In this document: positions 15,897-24,518 of the stretch, piece by piece | Layout: each line of letters begins with the position of its first letter | Position numbering within the stretch: the stretch's first letter is position 1 | Assembly: GCF_030818255.1 (NCBI RefSeq) | Contig: NZ_JAUTAG010000001.1 | Coordinates: forward strand, 2,666,001-2,730,000 | Length of the DNA: 64,000 bases | Source of the DNA: Microbacterium sp. SORGH_AS_0969 | GTDB lineage: Bacteria > Actinomycetota > Actinomycetes > Actinomycetales > Microbacteriaceae | Reading direction: 5' to 3' | Notes under the pieces: generated by a model | Told to the model about the DNA's origin: nothing | The model's database searches: none | What the model saw: the letters and a program-made list of their open reading frames with translations, nothing else | Position numbers and translations under genes: made by a program

Positions 15897-16738
15897 CCAC
15901 GCTCCCCGAAACCGTCGGCGTGCTGGGCGGAGGCCGCATGGGCGCCGGTATCGCCCACGCCTTCCTGATCGCCGGCGCGCGCGTCCACGTCGTCGAGCGT
16001 GACGCCGCCGCGGCCGACGCCGCCCGCGAGCGCGTCGAGGCCGCCGTGGCCCGCTCTGCGCAGAAGGGCATCGAGATCCCGGATGCCGACACCCTCACGA
16101 CCGGCGTCGACACCGCCGCGTTCGCCGACGCGGGCCTCGTGATCGAGGCCGTCCCCGAGGATCGCGCGCTCAAGCTCGACGCCCTCGCGCGGATCGAGGG
16201 AGTCGTCGACCGCGCCGCGGTGGTGGCATCCAACACCTCCTCCATCTCGATCGACGCGCTCGCCGCCGCGCTCCGCCGCCCCGAGCGGTTCCTCGGCCTG
16301 CACTTCTTCAACCCTGTCCCGGCATCGGCGCTGGTCGAGGTCGTCACCGGCTCGCGCAGCGAACCGCAGGTCGTCGGCGCGGCGACCGACTGGGTGGAGG
16401 CCATCGGCAAGACCGCCGTCGTCGTGCGCGACGCCCCCGGCTTCGCCTCCAGCCGTCTCGGTGTCGCGCTCGGGCTCGAAGCCATTCGCATGCTCGAAGA
16501 AGGAGTGGCGAGTGCGCACGACATCGACACGGCGATGGAGCTGGGGTACCGGCATCCGATGGGCCCCCTGCGCACGACCGACGTCGTCGGACTCGACGTG
16601 CGCCTGGGCATCGCTGAAGAACTCGAGCGTGCGTTCGGCGCGCGCTTCACCCCGCCCGCGCTGCTGCGAGAGCTCGTCGCCCAGGGGCACCTGGGCCGCA
16701 AGACCGGCCGCGGATTCTACGAATGGAGCGAACGATGA
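15893..16738 (+). CDS. paaH: 3-hydroxyacyl-CoA dehydrogenase (3-hydroxyadipyl-CoA dehydrogenase)
   Basis: A 281-residue NAD-dependent enzyme. The Rossmann motif is GVLGGGRMGAGIAHAF (residues 8-23). The catalytic histidine lies in LGLHFFNPVPASALVEVV and family motifs NTSSISI and GYRHPMGPLRTTDVVGLD follow. In phenylacetate breakdown it oxidises 3-hydroxyadipyl-CoA to 3-oxoadipyl-CoA. The GTG start overlaps the paaF stop by 4 bases (GTGA) and its own stop overlaps paaZ by 4 bases, so translation is coupled. Confidence 0.9.
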   Translation: MTTLPETVGVLGGGRMGAGIAHAFLIAGARVHVVERDAAAADAARERVEAAVARSAQKGIEIPDADTLTTGVDTAAFADAGLVIEAVPEDRALKLDALARIEGVVDRAAVVASNTSSISIDALAAALRRPERFLGLHFFNPVPASALVEVVTGSRSEPQVVGAATDWVEAIGKTAVVVRDAPGFASSRLGVALGLEAIRMLEEGVASAHDIDTAMELGYRHPMGPLRTTDVVGLDVRLGIAEELERAFGARFTPPALLRELVAQGHLGRKTGRGFYEWSER

Positions 16739-18786
16739 CGTTTCTGCCGAGCTACGTGAACGGCGCGTGGTGGATGCCCCAGGACGATCCCGACGCCGCG
16801 GTCGTGCGCGACGCCTCGACCGGTGACGAGATCGTGCGGGTCAGCACGAAGGGTCTCGATCTCGCCGGAGCGGTCGCCTACGCGCGCCGCGAGGGCCAGA
16901 GAAGCCTCGGTTCCCTCACCTTCCCCCAGCGGGCGATGGTGCTGAAGAACCTCGCGATCGCCCTGAACGAGCGCCGCGAGGAGCTGTACGCCCTCTCGGA
17001 GCGCTCGGGGTCGACCCGGCGCGACTCGCTCAGCGACGTCGACGGTGGCATCGGCGTGCTCTTCACCTTCTCGTCGAAGGCCCGTCGCGAGCTGCCCGCC
17101 GGAAAGGTCGTGCTCGACGGGCCGATCGAGCCGCTGTCGAAGGACGGCTCCTTCCTCGGCCGGCACGTCTACACGCGCCTCCCCGGCGTCGCGGTGCAGA
17201 TCAACGCCTTCAACTTCCCGATGTGGGGAGCGCTCGAGAAGTTCGCGCCGGCGTTCCTCGCCGGGCTGCCCACGATCGTCAAGCCCGCGACCCCGACGGC
17301 GTACATCGCCGAGGCGTGGGTGCGGATGGTCGTCGAGACCGGACTCCTCCCCGAGGGATCGCTGCAGCTGATCAGCGGGAGCGTCCCGGGCCTGTTCGAC
17401 CTGCTCGATCTCGGCGACACCGTCGGTTTCACCGGCAGCGCCTCGACCGCCGAGCGACTGCGCGCCCAGGCGAAGCCCGGCGTGCGCTTCACGAGCGAGA
17501 CCGACTCGATCAACGCCTCGATCCTCGGCCCCGACGCCGCGCCCGGCACCCCCGAGTTCGACGCGTACGTCAAGCAGTTGCTCGTCGAGATGACGACCAA
17601 GGCCGGCCAGAAGTGCACGGCGATCCGTCGCGCGATCGTGCCGGCGGGGATGACGGATGCCGTGGCCGAAGCGTTGCGTGCCAAGATCGCCGAGCGTGTC
17701 GTCATCGGCGACCCGCGCACCGAGGGCGTCACGATGGGCCCGGTCGTCTCGATCGAGCAGCGCGACGAGGTGCGGCGGCAGGTGGCGGCGCTCCAGGCGG
17801 CGGGAGGGCGGTTCGTCGTCGGCTCGGCCGAGGCGCCCGAGGGCACGCCCGTGGAGGGGGCGTTCCTCCAGCCCATGCTGCTGGCCTTCGTGGATGCCGC
17901 GACCCCGGCCGTCAACGACATCGAGGCGTTCGGGCCGGTCGCGAGCATCGTCGAGTACGCCGATGTCGCGGAGGCGGCGGCCATCGTGGCGCGCGGCGGC
18001 GGCTCGCTCGTCACGAGCGTCGCGACCCACGACCCCGACGTCGCGACCGAGCTGCTCACCCGAATGGGAGCGATGAACGGTCGCGTGCTCTTCCTCGACC
18101 GCGACGACGCGCGCACCTCCACCGGGCACGGCGCTCCCGTGCCGCACCTCGTGCACGGCGGGCCCGGTCGCGCCGGCGGTGGGGAGGAGCTCGGCGGCAT
18201 CCGTTCGGTGCTCCATTACATGCAGCGCACGGCGATCCAGGGCTCGCCGCGCATGCTGACCGCGCTCACCGGGGTGTGGCATCCGGGTGCCGAGACCGAC
18301 TCCGCCGGGACGCACCCCTTCCGCAAGCCCCTGTCCGAGCTTCGGATCGGGGATGCCGTGGAGTCGGCCGAACGACAGGTCACCCTCGACGACATCGAGG
18401 TGTTCGCGAGATTCACCGGCGACACGTTCTACGCGCACATGGACGAGGAGTCGGCGGCGGCCAACCCCTTCTTCCCGGGGCGTGTGGCCCACGGCTACCT
18501 GCTCGTGTCATGGGCGGCGGGATTGTTCGTCGACCCCGCGCCCGGCCCGGTGCTCGCGAACTCGGGGCTCGAGAACCTTCGCTTCGTCACCCCCGTCTCA
18601 CCCGGCGACCGCATCCGCGTCGCGCTGACGGCCAAGCAGATCACCCCGCGCGAGACCGACGAGTACGGCGAGGTTCGCTGGGATGCCGTCATCCGCAACC
18701 AGCGCGACGAGATCGTCGCGCAGTACGACGTGCTCACGCTCGTGGCGAAGACGTGGGCGCCCGCGCCTGTGGCGGTGCCCGCATGA
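16735..18786 (+). CDS. paaZ: bifunctional oxepin-CoA hydrolase / semialdehyde dehydrogenase PaaZ
   Basis: A 683-residue fusion. Residues 1 to about 520 are an aldehyde dehydrogenase (NAFNFPMWG, FTGSASTAERL, catalytic C294 in AGQKCTAIRR). Residues from about 540 are a MaoC-type hot-dog hydratase with the D and H of TGDTFYAHMDEESA...FPGRVAHGYL. In E. coli PaaZ the C-terminal domain opens oxepin-CoA and the N-terminal domain oxidises the aldehyde to 3-oxo-5,6-dehydrosuberyl-CoA. Both halves look intact. The start is ATG 16735, in the 4-base overlap with paaH; the four upstream codons of the open frame (MERT) belong to paaH sequence. Confidence 0.93.
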   Translation: MTFLPSYVNGAWWMPQDDPDAAVVRDASTGDEIVRVSTKGLDLAGAVAYARREGQRSLGSLTFPQRAMVLKNLAIALNERREELYALSERSGSTRRDSLSDVDGGIGVLFTFSSKARRELPAGKVVLDGPIEPLSKDGSFLGRHVYTRLPGVAVQINAFNFPMWGALEKFAPAFLAGLPTIVKPATPTAYIAEAWVRMVVETGLLPEGSLQLISGSVPGLFDLLDLGDTVGFTGSASTAERLRAQAKPGVRFTSETDSINASILGPDAAPGTPEFDAYVKQLLVEMTTKAGQKCTAIRRAIVPAGMTDAVAEALRAKIAERVVIGDPRTEGVTMGPVVSIEQRDEVRRQVAALQAAGGRFVVGSAEAPEGTPVEGAFLQPMLLAFVDAATPAVNDIEAFGPVASIVEYADVAEAAAIVARGGGSLVTSVATHDPDVATELLTRMGAMNGRVLFLDRDDARTSTGHGAPVPHLVHGGPGRAGGGEELGGIRSVLHYMQRTAIQGSPRMLTALTGVWHPGAETDSAGTHPFRKPLSELRIGDAVESAERQVTLDDIEVFARFTGDTFYAHMDEESAAANPFFPGRVAHGYLLVSWAAGLFVDPAPGPVLANSGLENLRFVTPVSPGDRIRVALTAKQITPRETDEYGEVRWDAVIRNQRDEIVAQYDVLTLVAKTWAPAPVAVPA

Positions 18787-19493
18787 CCCTGCGCCCGATG
18801 ATGCGGAACGATCGGGCGTCGGCGATGCTCGGCATGGTCGTCGAACACGACGCGCCGGGGGAGTCGCGGGTGTCTATGACCGTGCGCGACGACATGCTCA
18901 ACGGCTTCGCCATCACCCATGGCGGACTCGTCTTCACGCTCGCCGACACCGCGTTCGCGATCGCCTGCAACGAGGACGAGCGGGTGACCGTCGCCGGTGG
19001 TGCCGACATCACGTTCCTGAAGTCCACGACCGCCGGGCAGACGCTCACGGCGACGGCCGCGCGCCGCGCCCGCAGTGGTCGGACGGGCCTGTACGACATC
19101 CGCGTGACGGATGAGACGGGTGACCTCGTCGCCGAGGTGCGCGGCCGCAGCATCACGACCGACCGGCGACCGCCGGCGGCGCCCCCGGTCCCTTCGACGG
19201 GCTCAGGGACCTCCGCCGCGGCAGGGACCTCCGCCGCGGCAGGGACCTCCGTCGCGGCAGGAACCTTCGCCGCGCCGGTGGCTGAGCCTGTCGAAGCCTC
19301 CGGCCCCCGACCCGTGCGGTTCCCGGTCCCTTCGACGGGCTCAGGGACCTCCGCCGCGGCAGGGACCTCCGTCGCGGCAGGAACCTTCGCCGCGCCGGTG
19401 GCTGAGCCTGTCGAAGCCTCCGGCCCCCGACCCGTGCACGACCCCGATCCCGAGCGCAACGCCGCGCTCCCCACCACGGAGGTGTCTCGATGA
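18783..19493 (+). CDS. paaI: hydroxyphenylacetyl-CoA thioesterase PaaI with repeat-derived C-terminal tail
   Basis: A 236-residue protein. The first ~130 residues are a hot-dog thioesterase (MTVRDDMLNGFAITHGGLVFTLADTAFA, containing the catalytic N and D of PaaI). PaaI hydrolyses dead-end CoA thioesters and so frees CoA during phenylacetate catabolism. Ordinary PaaI is about 140 residues. Here about 95 extra residues (from PPVPSTGSGTSAAAG) are encoded by two consecutive palindromic-repeat pairs at 19187-19422. The tail is Ala/Gly/Ser/Pro-rich and probably disordered. The start overlaps paaZ by 4 bases and the end overlaps paaK by 4 bases. Confidence 0.9.
   Translation: MTLRPMMRNDRASAMLGMVVEHDAPGESRVSMTVRDDMLNGFAITHGGLVFTLADTAFAIACNEDERVTVAGGADITFLKSTTAGQTLTATAARRARSGRTGLYDIRVTDETGDLVAEVRGRSITTDRRPPAAPPVPSTGSGTSAAAGTSAAAGTSVAAGTFAAPVAEPVEASGPRPVRFPVPSTGSGTSAAAGTSVAAGTFAAPVAEPVEASGPRPVHDPDPERNAALPTTEVSR
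19187..19422 (+). repeat. two tandem palindromic-repeat pairs at the 3' end of paaI
   Basis: Each unit starts with GGTCCC-TTCGACGGGCTCA-GGGACC (19187-19211 and 19325-19349). It continues with 18-bp AGGGACCTCCG(C/T)CGCGGC units (one more in the first unit) and ends with the inverted GGTGGCTGAGCCTGTCGAAGCC. The two units are otherwise almost identical and stay in frame with paaI. Confidence 0.92.
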
Positions 19494-20800
19494 CCATGAC
19501 CGTTTCCTCGCGCCCCGACTTCCTGGCATCCGTCGATCCGACCGGCATCCCGCTCGAGAGCCTGCGTGCGCTGCAGCTCGAGCGGCTGCGGTGGACCGTG
19601 CGCCACGCCTACGAGAACGTCGCTTTGTATCGGCGCAAGTTCGACGAGGCCGGCGTCGGCCCCGACGACATCCGCAGCCTCGACGACATTCGCCTGCTGC
19701 CCTTCACGACCAAGGCCGACCTGCGCGAGACCTACCCGTTCGGCATGTTCGCCGTCCCGATGCCCGACGTCCGCCGCATCCACGCCTCCTCTGGAACCAC
19801 GGGCCGTCCCACTGTCGTCGGGTACACCGCCGGCGACCTCGATCGCTGGGCCGACCTCGTCGCGCGCTCGCTGAGCGCCGCCGGTATCCGCGCGGGCGAC
19901 CGTGTGCACAACGCGTACGGGTACGGCCTGTTCACCGGCGGTCTCGGTGCGCACGCGGGGATCGAGCGCCTCGGCGCGACGGTCATTCCCATGTCGGGCG
20001 GGCAGACCGCGCGGCAGGCGCAGCTCATCCAGGACTTCGCGCCGGATGCCATCCTCTGCACGCCGAGCTACCTCCTCACAATCGCCGACGCGCTCGAAGC
20101 CGCCGGCGTCGACCCGCGCTCGACGTCGCTCCGCGTCGCGGTGCTCGGAGCCGAGCCGTGGACCAACGAGATGCGCCGCGAGATCGAGCGCCGCCTCGAC
20201 ATCGTCGCCGTCGACATCTACGGCCTGAGCGAGGTGATGGGTCCGGGTGTGGCATCCGAGAGCGCCCTCACCAAGGACGGTCCGCACATCTGGGAGGACC
20301 ACTTCCTCCCCGAGACGATCGACGGCGAGACCGGCGCCCCTGTCGCGGACGGCGAACTCGGCGAACTGGTCTTCACCTCCCTGACCAAGGAGGCGTTCCC
20401 GGTGATCCGCTACCGCACCCGCGACCTCACCCGGCTGCAGCCCGGCACGGCGTTCCCGTCGATGCGGCGCATCGAGAAGATCACCGGCCGCAACGACGAC
20501 ATGATCATCCTCCGCGGCGTGAACCTCTTCCCGACGCAGATCGAGGAGATCGTGCTCGGCATCGAGACTCTCACCCCGCACTTCGTCCTCGAGCTGCGTC
20601 GCGAGGGACGAATGGATGCCATGACCGTCCGCATCGAGAGGCACCCCGCCCTGGAACGAGAGGTGTGCGAGGCGGCGGGCGTCGTCCTGCAGCAGCGCAT
20701 CAAAGTGCACATCGGGACGAGCGTCGACGTCCGTGTCGAGGAGCCCGGCGCGCTCCCGCGCAGCGAGGGCAAGTACAAGCGCGTGTACGACCTGCGCTGA
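19490..20800 (+). CDS. paaK: phenylacetate-CoA ligase
   Basis: A 436-residue AMP-forming ligase that activates phenylacetate to phenylacetyl-CoA, the first step of the pathway. The phosphate-binding loop is ASSGTTGRPTVVGYT (about residue 97), followed by YGLSEVMGPGV and the C-terminal domain motif YRTRDLTRLQPG...RITGRNDDMIILRGVNLFPTQIEEIV, ending with the usual SEGKYKRVYDLR lysine. GGAGGTGTCTCG precedes ATG 19490. It is the last gene of the first paa operon. Confidence 0.94.
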   Translation: MTMTVSSRPDFLASVDPTGIPLESLRALQLERLRWTVRHAYENVALYRRKFDEAGVGPDDIRSLDDIRLLPFTTKADLRETYPFGMFAVPMPDVRRIHASSGTTGRPTVVGYTAGDLDRWADLVARSLSAAGIRAGDRVHNAYGYGLFTGGLGAHAGIERLGATVIPMSGGQTARQAQLIQDFAPDAILCTPSYLLTIADALEAAGVDPRSTSLRVAVLGAEPWTNEMRREIERRLDIVAVDIYGLSEVMGPGVASESALTKDGPHIWEDHFLPETIDGETGAPVADGELGELVFTSLTKEAFPVIRYRTRDLTRLQPGTAFPSMRRIEKITGRNDDMIILRGVNLFPTQIEEIVLGIETLTPHFVLELRREGRMDAMTVRIERHPALEREVCEAAGVVLQQRIKVHIGTSVDVRVEEPGALPRSEGKYKRVYDLR

Positions 20801-20874
20801 CGCTTCTCATGCTCACGCATGACCTCCCCCGGCGTGCGTATGGCGCAAGTCAGCGGGGCTGGCGGCGGCCGCGG

Positions 20875-21535
20875 TCAGGCCGGGCGCGCGAGGGGAGTGT
20901 CGTCGAGGCCGTCGATCAGGTCGCGGAGGCTGTCGAACACGTGCGCGGCGCCGGCGTCCCGCAGTTCCTCGGGTGAGAAGCCGCCGGGTGCGCACCGCGA
21001 TCGTGGGGACCTCCGCGCGGGCGGCGGCGATGGCATCCCACGGGGAATCACCGATCATCACGCCGCTCGATCCGGGCACCCTCTCCAGCGCTGTCTGCAC
21101 GAGGTCGGGCGCGGGTTTGCTGGCCTCGACGTCGTCGGACGAGGTCCATGCGTCGGCGAGGCCGCGCGCATCGACGAGGTCGAGGAAGTGCTCGACGTGT
21201 TCGCTCTTGCCGGAGCTGGCGAGCACGACCTGAAAGCCTCGCCGCTTCACCTCGACGAGAAGGTCGTGCGCCCCGTCGAAGGGGTGCACCTCGTCGATCA
21301 TCGGCTCGAACTCCTCGGTCCACGCCTCGCGCAGGGCGTCGCCGTGCCGGTTCTCGACGTCGTCGCTCGTGAGCGAGGGGACGAGCTGATCGCCGCCCAT
21401 GCCGATCGAGCGATGGATGCGCCAGATGGGCAGAACGATGTCGAAGCGCAGGAACGAGCGGTACCACGCGAGCGCGTGCTGGTAGTTCGTGTCGACGAGG
21501 GTGCCGTCGACGTCGAAGATCGCGGTGTCTGCCAT
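20875..21535 (-). CDS. HAD-superfamily hydrolase, frameshifted near the C-terminus
   Basis: From ATG 21535 the protein reads as a phosphoglycolate-phosphatase-like HAD enzyme: nucleophile motif [22 protein letters not shown], lysine motif ASKPAPDLV and acidic motif [11 protein letters not shown]. After VPTIAVRT (about residue 183) the frame turns into Arg-rich nonsense running to 20813. Removing one G of the GGG at 20986-20988 restores a typical ending ([19 protein letters not shown], then DLIDGL) with a stop at 20875. The given end assumes that corrected frame. It is either a real one-base insertion or a sequencing error. It lies between and opposite to the two paa operons. Confidence 0.75.
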
Positions 21536-21604
21536 GCGCCCACTCCACGCGCTCGCGCCCGAGGCGTCACGCCCGTTGCGGTTGCCCAACCCCTCCGCTA
21601 CAGT

Positions 21605-21628
21605 TTTACTGAACGATCGGTCTGTAAA
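21605..21628 (+). promoter_or_regulatory. PaaR/TetR-type operator upstream of paaABCDEG
   Basis: A near-perfect palindrome with outer arms TTTAC and GTAAA around TGAACGATCGGTCT, ending 10 bases before the paaA start. The copy before paaJ (13687-13710) shares ACTGAACGATCGGTC. The position over or next to the promoter fits a repressor site. Confidence 0.8.
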
Positions 21629-21638
21629 GGAGTCGACG

Positions 21639-22610
21639 ATGACCATGACCGCACCCACCCCGGATGCCCTGGATGGCGAGGCGATGTTCGACGCGCTCAT
21701 CGAGGCCGACGGCCGCATCGAACCGCGCGACTGGATGCCGGACGGCTACCGCCGCACCCTGATCCGCCAGATCTCCCAGCACGCGCACTCCGAGATCATC
21801 GGCATGCAGCCGGAGGGGGCGTGGATCACGCGCGCGCCGAGCCTCAAGCGCAAGTCGATCCTGCTCGCGAAGGTGCAGGACGAAGCAGGGCACGGCCTCT
21901 ACCTCTACTCCGCCGCGCAGACCCTCGGCATCACGCGCGACGAGATGACGCAGCAGCTCGTCGACGGCAAGGCCCGCTACTCGTCGATCTTCAACTACCC
22001 CACCCCGACCTGGGCCGACATGGGCGCCATCGGCTGGCTCGTCGACGGTGCCGCGATCTGCAACCAGGTGCCGCTGTGCCGCGCCTCATACGGGCCCTAC
22101 GGTCGCGCGATGGTGCGCATCTGCAAAGAGGAGTCGTTCCACCAGCGCCAGGGGTTCGAGATCCTGCTCACCCTCATGCAGGGAACCGACGCGCAGCGCG
22201 AGATGGCTCAGGATGCCGTGAACCGCTGGTACTGGCCGAGCTTGATGATGTTCGGGCCCCCGGATGACGACTCGCCCAACTCGGCGCAGTCGACGGCGTG
22301 GAACATCAAGCGCTTCAGCAACGACGTGCTCCGCCAGCGCTTCGTCTCGATGCTCGTGCCGCAGGCCGCTGTGCTCGGCGTGACGCTGCCCGACCCCGAC
22401 CTGCGCTTCAACGAGGAGACGGGTCAGTACGACATGGGCGAGATCGACTGGAGCGAGTTCCACGAGGTGCTCGCCGGGCGTGGACCGCTCAACACGATGC
22501 GGCGTCAGCACCGTCGCGACGCGCACGAAGAGGGCGCCTGGGTGCGGGAAGCCGCCGCGGCGTACGCCGCGAAGAAGAGTGCCGCCCGTACCGAGACGGC
22601 GGCTGCCTGA
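21639..22610 (+). CDS. paaA: 1,2-phenylacetyl-CoA epoxidase, catalytic subunit A
   Basis: A 323-residue ferritin-like di-iron oxygenase subunit. Family motifs are [29 protein letters not shown] (iron ligands E and H) and [12 protein letters not shown] (second E-x-x-H pair). With PaaC it forms the catalytic core that epoxidises the ring of phenylacetyl-CoA. AAAGGAG precedes ATG 21639; a second ATG at 21645 is possible. It is the first gene of the paaABCDEG operon, directly behind the operator. Confidence 0.94.
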   Translation: MTMTAPTPDALDGEAMFDALIEADGRIEPRDWMPDGYRRTLIRQISQHAHSEIIGMQPEGAWITRAPSLKRKSILLAKVQDEAGHGLYLYSAAQTLGITRDEMTQQLVDGKARYSSIFNYPTPTWADMGAIGWLVDGAAICNQVPLCRASYGPYGRAMVRICKEESFHQRQGFEILLTLMQGTDAQREMAQDAVNRWYWPSLMMFGPPDDDSPNSAQSTAWNIKRFSNDVLRQRFVSMLVPQAAVLGVTLPDPDLRFNEETGQYDMGEIDWSEFHEVLAGRGPLNTMRRQHRRDAHEEGAWVREAAAAYAAKKSAARTETAAA

Positions 22611-22915
22611 TGGCGACGCCGGGTGGGAGCCCCACCGAGACGTGGCCCCTCTGGGAAGTGTTCGTGCGCGCGAACCGCGGTCTGAGCCACGTGCACGTCG
22701 GCTCGCTGCACGCCCCCGACGCCGAGCTCGCCGTGCGCAACGCGCGCGACCTCTACACCCGTCGCGGCGAGGGCGTCTCGGTGTGGGTCGTGCCTTCGGA
22801 TGCCGTGACCACGAGCGATCCGGGAGCGAAGGGCGCGTTCTTCGAGTCGCCGGCGGGAAAGAACTACCGTCACGCGGTGTACTACACCGCCTCCGAGGGG
22901 GTGCCGCACCTGTGA
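22610..22915 (+). CDS. paaB: 1,2-phenylacetyl-CoA epoxidase, subunit B
   Basis: A 101-residue PaaB, the small structural subunit that bridges PaaAC heterodimers. Typical motifs are WEVFVRANRGLSHVHVGSLHAPD and ARDLYTRRGEGVSVWVV, with a C-terminal YYTASEGVPHL. ATG 22610 overlaps the paaA stop by 1 base and the stop overlaps paaC by 4 bases. Confidence 0.93.
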   Translation: MATPGGSPTETWPLWEVFVRANRGLSHVHVGSLHAPDAELAVRNARDLYTRRGEGVSVWVVPSDAVTTSDPGAKGAFFESPAGKNYRHAVYYTASEGVPHL

Positions 22916-24039
22916 GCACCTCGACCGATCACGAGTCCCGGTCCCTTCGACAGGCTCAGGGACCTGACGCGGCCCAGGTGGCTGAGCCTGTCGAAGCCCC
23001 CGACGCGGGGGGCCGGTCCCTTCGACAGGCTCAGGGACCTCACGCGGCCCAGGTGGCTGAGCCTGTCGAAGCCCCCGACGCGGGGGGCCGGTCCCTTCGA
23101 CAGGCTCAGGGACCTGACGCGGCCCAGGTGGCTGAGCCTGTCGAAGCCCCCGACGCGGGGGGCCGGTCCCTTCGACAGGCTCAGGGACCTCACGCGGCCC
23201 AGGTGGCTGAGCCTGTCGAAGCCGCCGACCCGCACGGCGACGTCTCTCTCGACGCCCGCGAGCTCGCCGCCGAGCTCGCCGGGGGAGAGGACCGCGCCAC
23301 GGATCCCGACGTCGCCGCCTACGCGCTGCGCCTCGGCGACGACGCGCTGATCCTCGCCCAGAACCTCTGCGGCTGGATCGCCCGCGCCCCCGAGATCGAG
23401 GAGGACGTCGCCCTCGGCAACATCGCCCTCGACCTGCTCGGCCACGCCCGCTCCCTGTTGCGTTACGCGGGCAGCTACGACGGTCGGACCGAAGACGACC
23501 TCGCCTACTGGCGCGACGAGAAGGAGTTCCGCAGCGCCTGGCTCTTCGAACTCCCGAACGGCGACTTCGCCCACACGATCGTCCGCCAGCTCCTGGCATC
23601 CGCGTACCTCGTCGAGCTGTACCGCGACCTCACAGCATCCACCGATCCGGTGCTCTCCGCCGTCGCCGCGAAGGCCGAGAAGGAGGTCGACTACCACCGC
23701 GACCACGCCGTGCAGTGGACACTCCGCCTCGCCGGCGGAACCGACGAGTCGCGGCGCCGCTTCCTCGTCGCCCTCGACGACACCTGGCCGTACCTCGACG
23801 AGCTGTTCCGCGACGAACCGCTCCACGACCGACTCGACGGGGTCGCGGTGCGTCCCTCGACGCTGCGCACGCGGGTCGACGAGGTCGTCGCGACGGTGTT
23901 CGCCGAAGAGGACGTCGAGGTTCCCGGCATCCCGTTCTCGTCCGCCGGAGGTCGCCGTGGCATCCATCACCCGTCGTTCGGACCCCTGATCGCCGAGATG
24001 CAGGTGCTGGCCCGCCGACACCCGGGGGCGACATGGTGA
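22912..24039 (+). CDS. paaC: 1,2-phenylacetyl-CoA epoxidase, structural subunit C, with ~100-residue repeat extension
   Basis: A 375-residue protein. From about residue 110 it is a regular PaaC (YALRLGDDALILAQNLCGWI, NIALDLLGHARSLLRYAG, DEKEFRSAWLFELPNGDFAHTI), the non-catalytic ferritin-like partner of PaaA. Normal PaaC is about 250-270 residues. The N-terminus here carries four 25-residue repeats (SLRQAQGP-AAQVAEPVEAPDAGG type) encoded by a 75-bp palindromic-repeat array at 22940-23232. GTG 22912 overlaps the paaB stop by 4 bases, which makes it the coupled start, so the array is very likely translated unless an internal start is used. Confidence 0.92.
   Translation: MSTSTDHESRSLRQAQGPDAAQVAEPVEAPDAGGRSLRQAQGPHAAQVAEPVEAPDAGGRSLRQAQGPDAAQVAEPVEAPDAGGRSLRQAQGPHAAQVAEPVEAADPHGDVSLDARELAAELAGGEDRATDPDVAAYALRLGDDALILAQNLCGWIARAPEIEEDVALGNIALDLLGHARSLLRYAGSYDGRTEDDLAYWRDEKEFRSAWLFELPNGDFAHTIVRQLLASAYLVELYRDLTASTDPVLSAVAAKAEKEVDYHRDHAVQWTLRLAGGTDESRRRFLVALDDTWPYLDELFRDEPLHDRLDGVAVRPSTLRTRVDEVVATVFAEEDVEVPGIPFSSAGGRRGIHHPSFGPLIAEMQVLARRHPGATW
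22940..23232 (+). repeat. four tandem 75-bp units of the palindromic-repeat pair inside paaC
   Basis: Units start at 22940, 23015, 23090 and 23165 (period exactly 75 bp). Each holds a GGTCCC-TTCGACAGGCTCA-GGGACC element, a short spacer, the inverted GGTGGCTGAGCCTGTCGAAGCC element and a GACGCGGGGGGCC linker. Units 1/3 and 2/4 match each other best (GACCTGACG versus GACCTCACG), suggesting that a pair of units was duplicated. The last unit is cut after GCCGCCGACC. Confidence 0.95.
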
Positions 24040-24518
24040 CCGCGACCGCCGAGTACGCGCGCAAGGTCGCCGCCGCCGTGGTCGACCCCGAAGTCCCGGT
24101 GCTCACGATCGACGACCTCGGCGTGCTCCGCGATGTGCGAGTCGACGGCGACATGGTGACCGTCACGATCACCCCCACGTACTCGGGCTGCCCCGCGGTC
24201 GAGGCGATCCGCGACGACATCGTCCTCGCCCTCACCTCGGCCGGTTTCGACCGTGCGGTCGTGCAGACCACCCTCACCCCGGCCTGGACCACGGAGTGGA
24301 TGAGCGACGAGGGAAGGCGAAAGCTCACCGAGTACGGCATCGCCCCGCCGACCGGGCGTGCTCCCGCCGGCCCCATCCGACTGAAGCTCAGCGTCGCGTG
24401 CCCCCGCTGCGGCTCGCTCGACACCCGCGAGGTCTCGCGCTTCGGCTCCACCTCGTGCAAGTCGCTGTGGGAATGCCGCGCCTGCCTCGAGCCCTTCGAC
24501 CACTTCAAGGCCCTCTGA
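24033..24518 (+). CDS. paaD: phenylacetate degradation protein PaaD (iron-sulfur maturation, DUF59/MIP18 family)
   Basis: A 161-residue protein. The N-terminal MIP18/DUF59 domain shows DPEVPVLTIDDLGVLRDV and TPTYSGCPAVEAI. A C-terminal zinc-ribbon-like part has CPRCGS and a distant CRAC. PaaD is needed for an active epoxidase and is thought to help mature the iron-sulfur centre of PaaE. ATG 24033 overlaps the paaC end by 7 bases; GTG 24036 is an alternative. The stop overlaps paaE by 1 base. Confidence 0.92.
   Translation: MVTATAEYARKVAAAVVDPEVPVLTIDDLGVLRDVRVDGDMVTVTITPTYSGCPAVEAIRDDIVLALTSAGFDRAVVQTTLTPAWTTEWMSDEGRRKLTEYGIAPPTGRAPAGPIRLKLSVACPRCGSLDTREVSRFGSTSCKSLWECRACLEPFDHFKAL

Noticed and set aside
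13688..16690. 1000-codon open frame on the minus strand over paaJ-F-H
   Set aside because: Antisense shadow; its repeats are the reverse reading of the palindromic array in paaF.
22940..23232. Regular 75-bp repeats considered as a CRISPR array
   Set aside because: Units are contiguous and nearly identical with no unique spacers, lie inside the paaC frame, and no cas genes are present.
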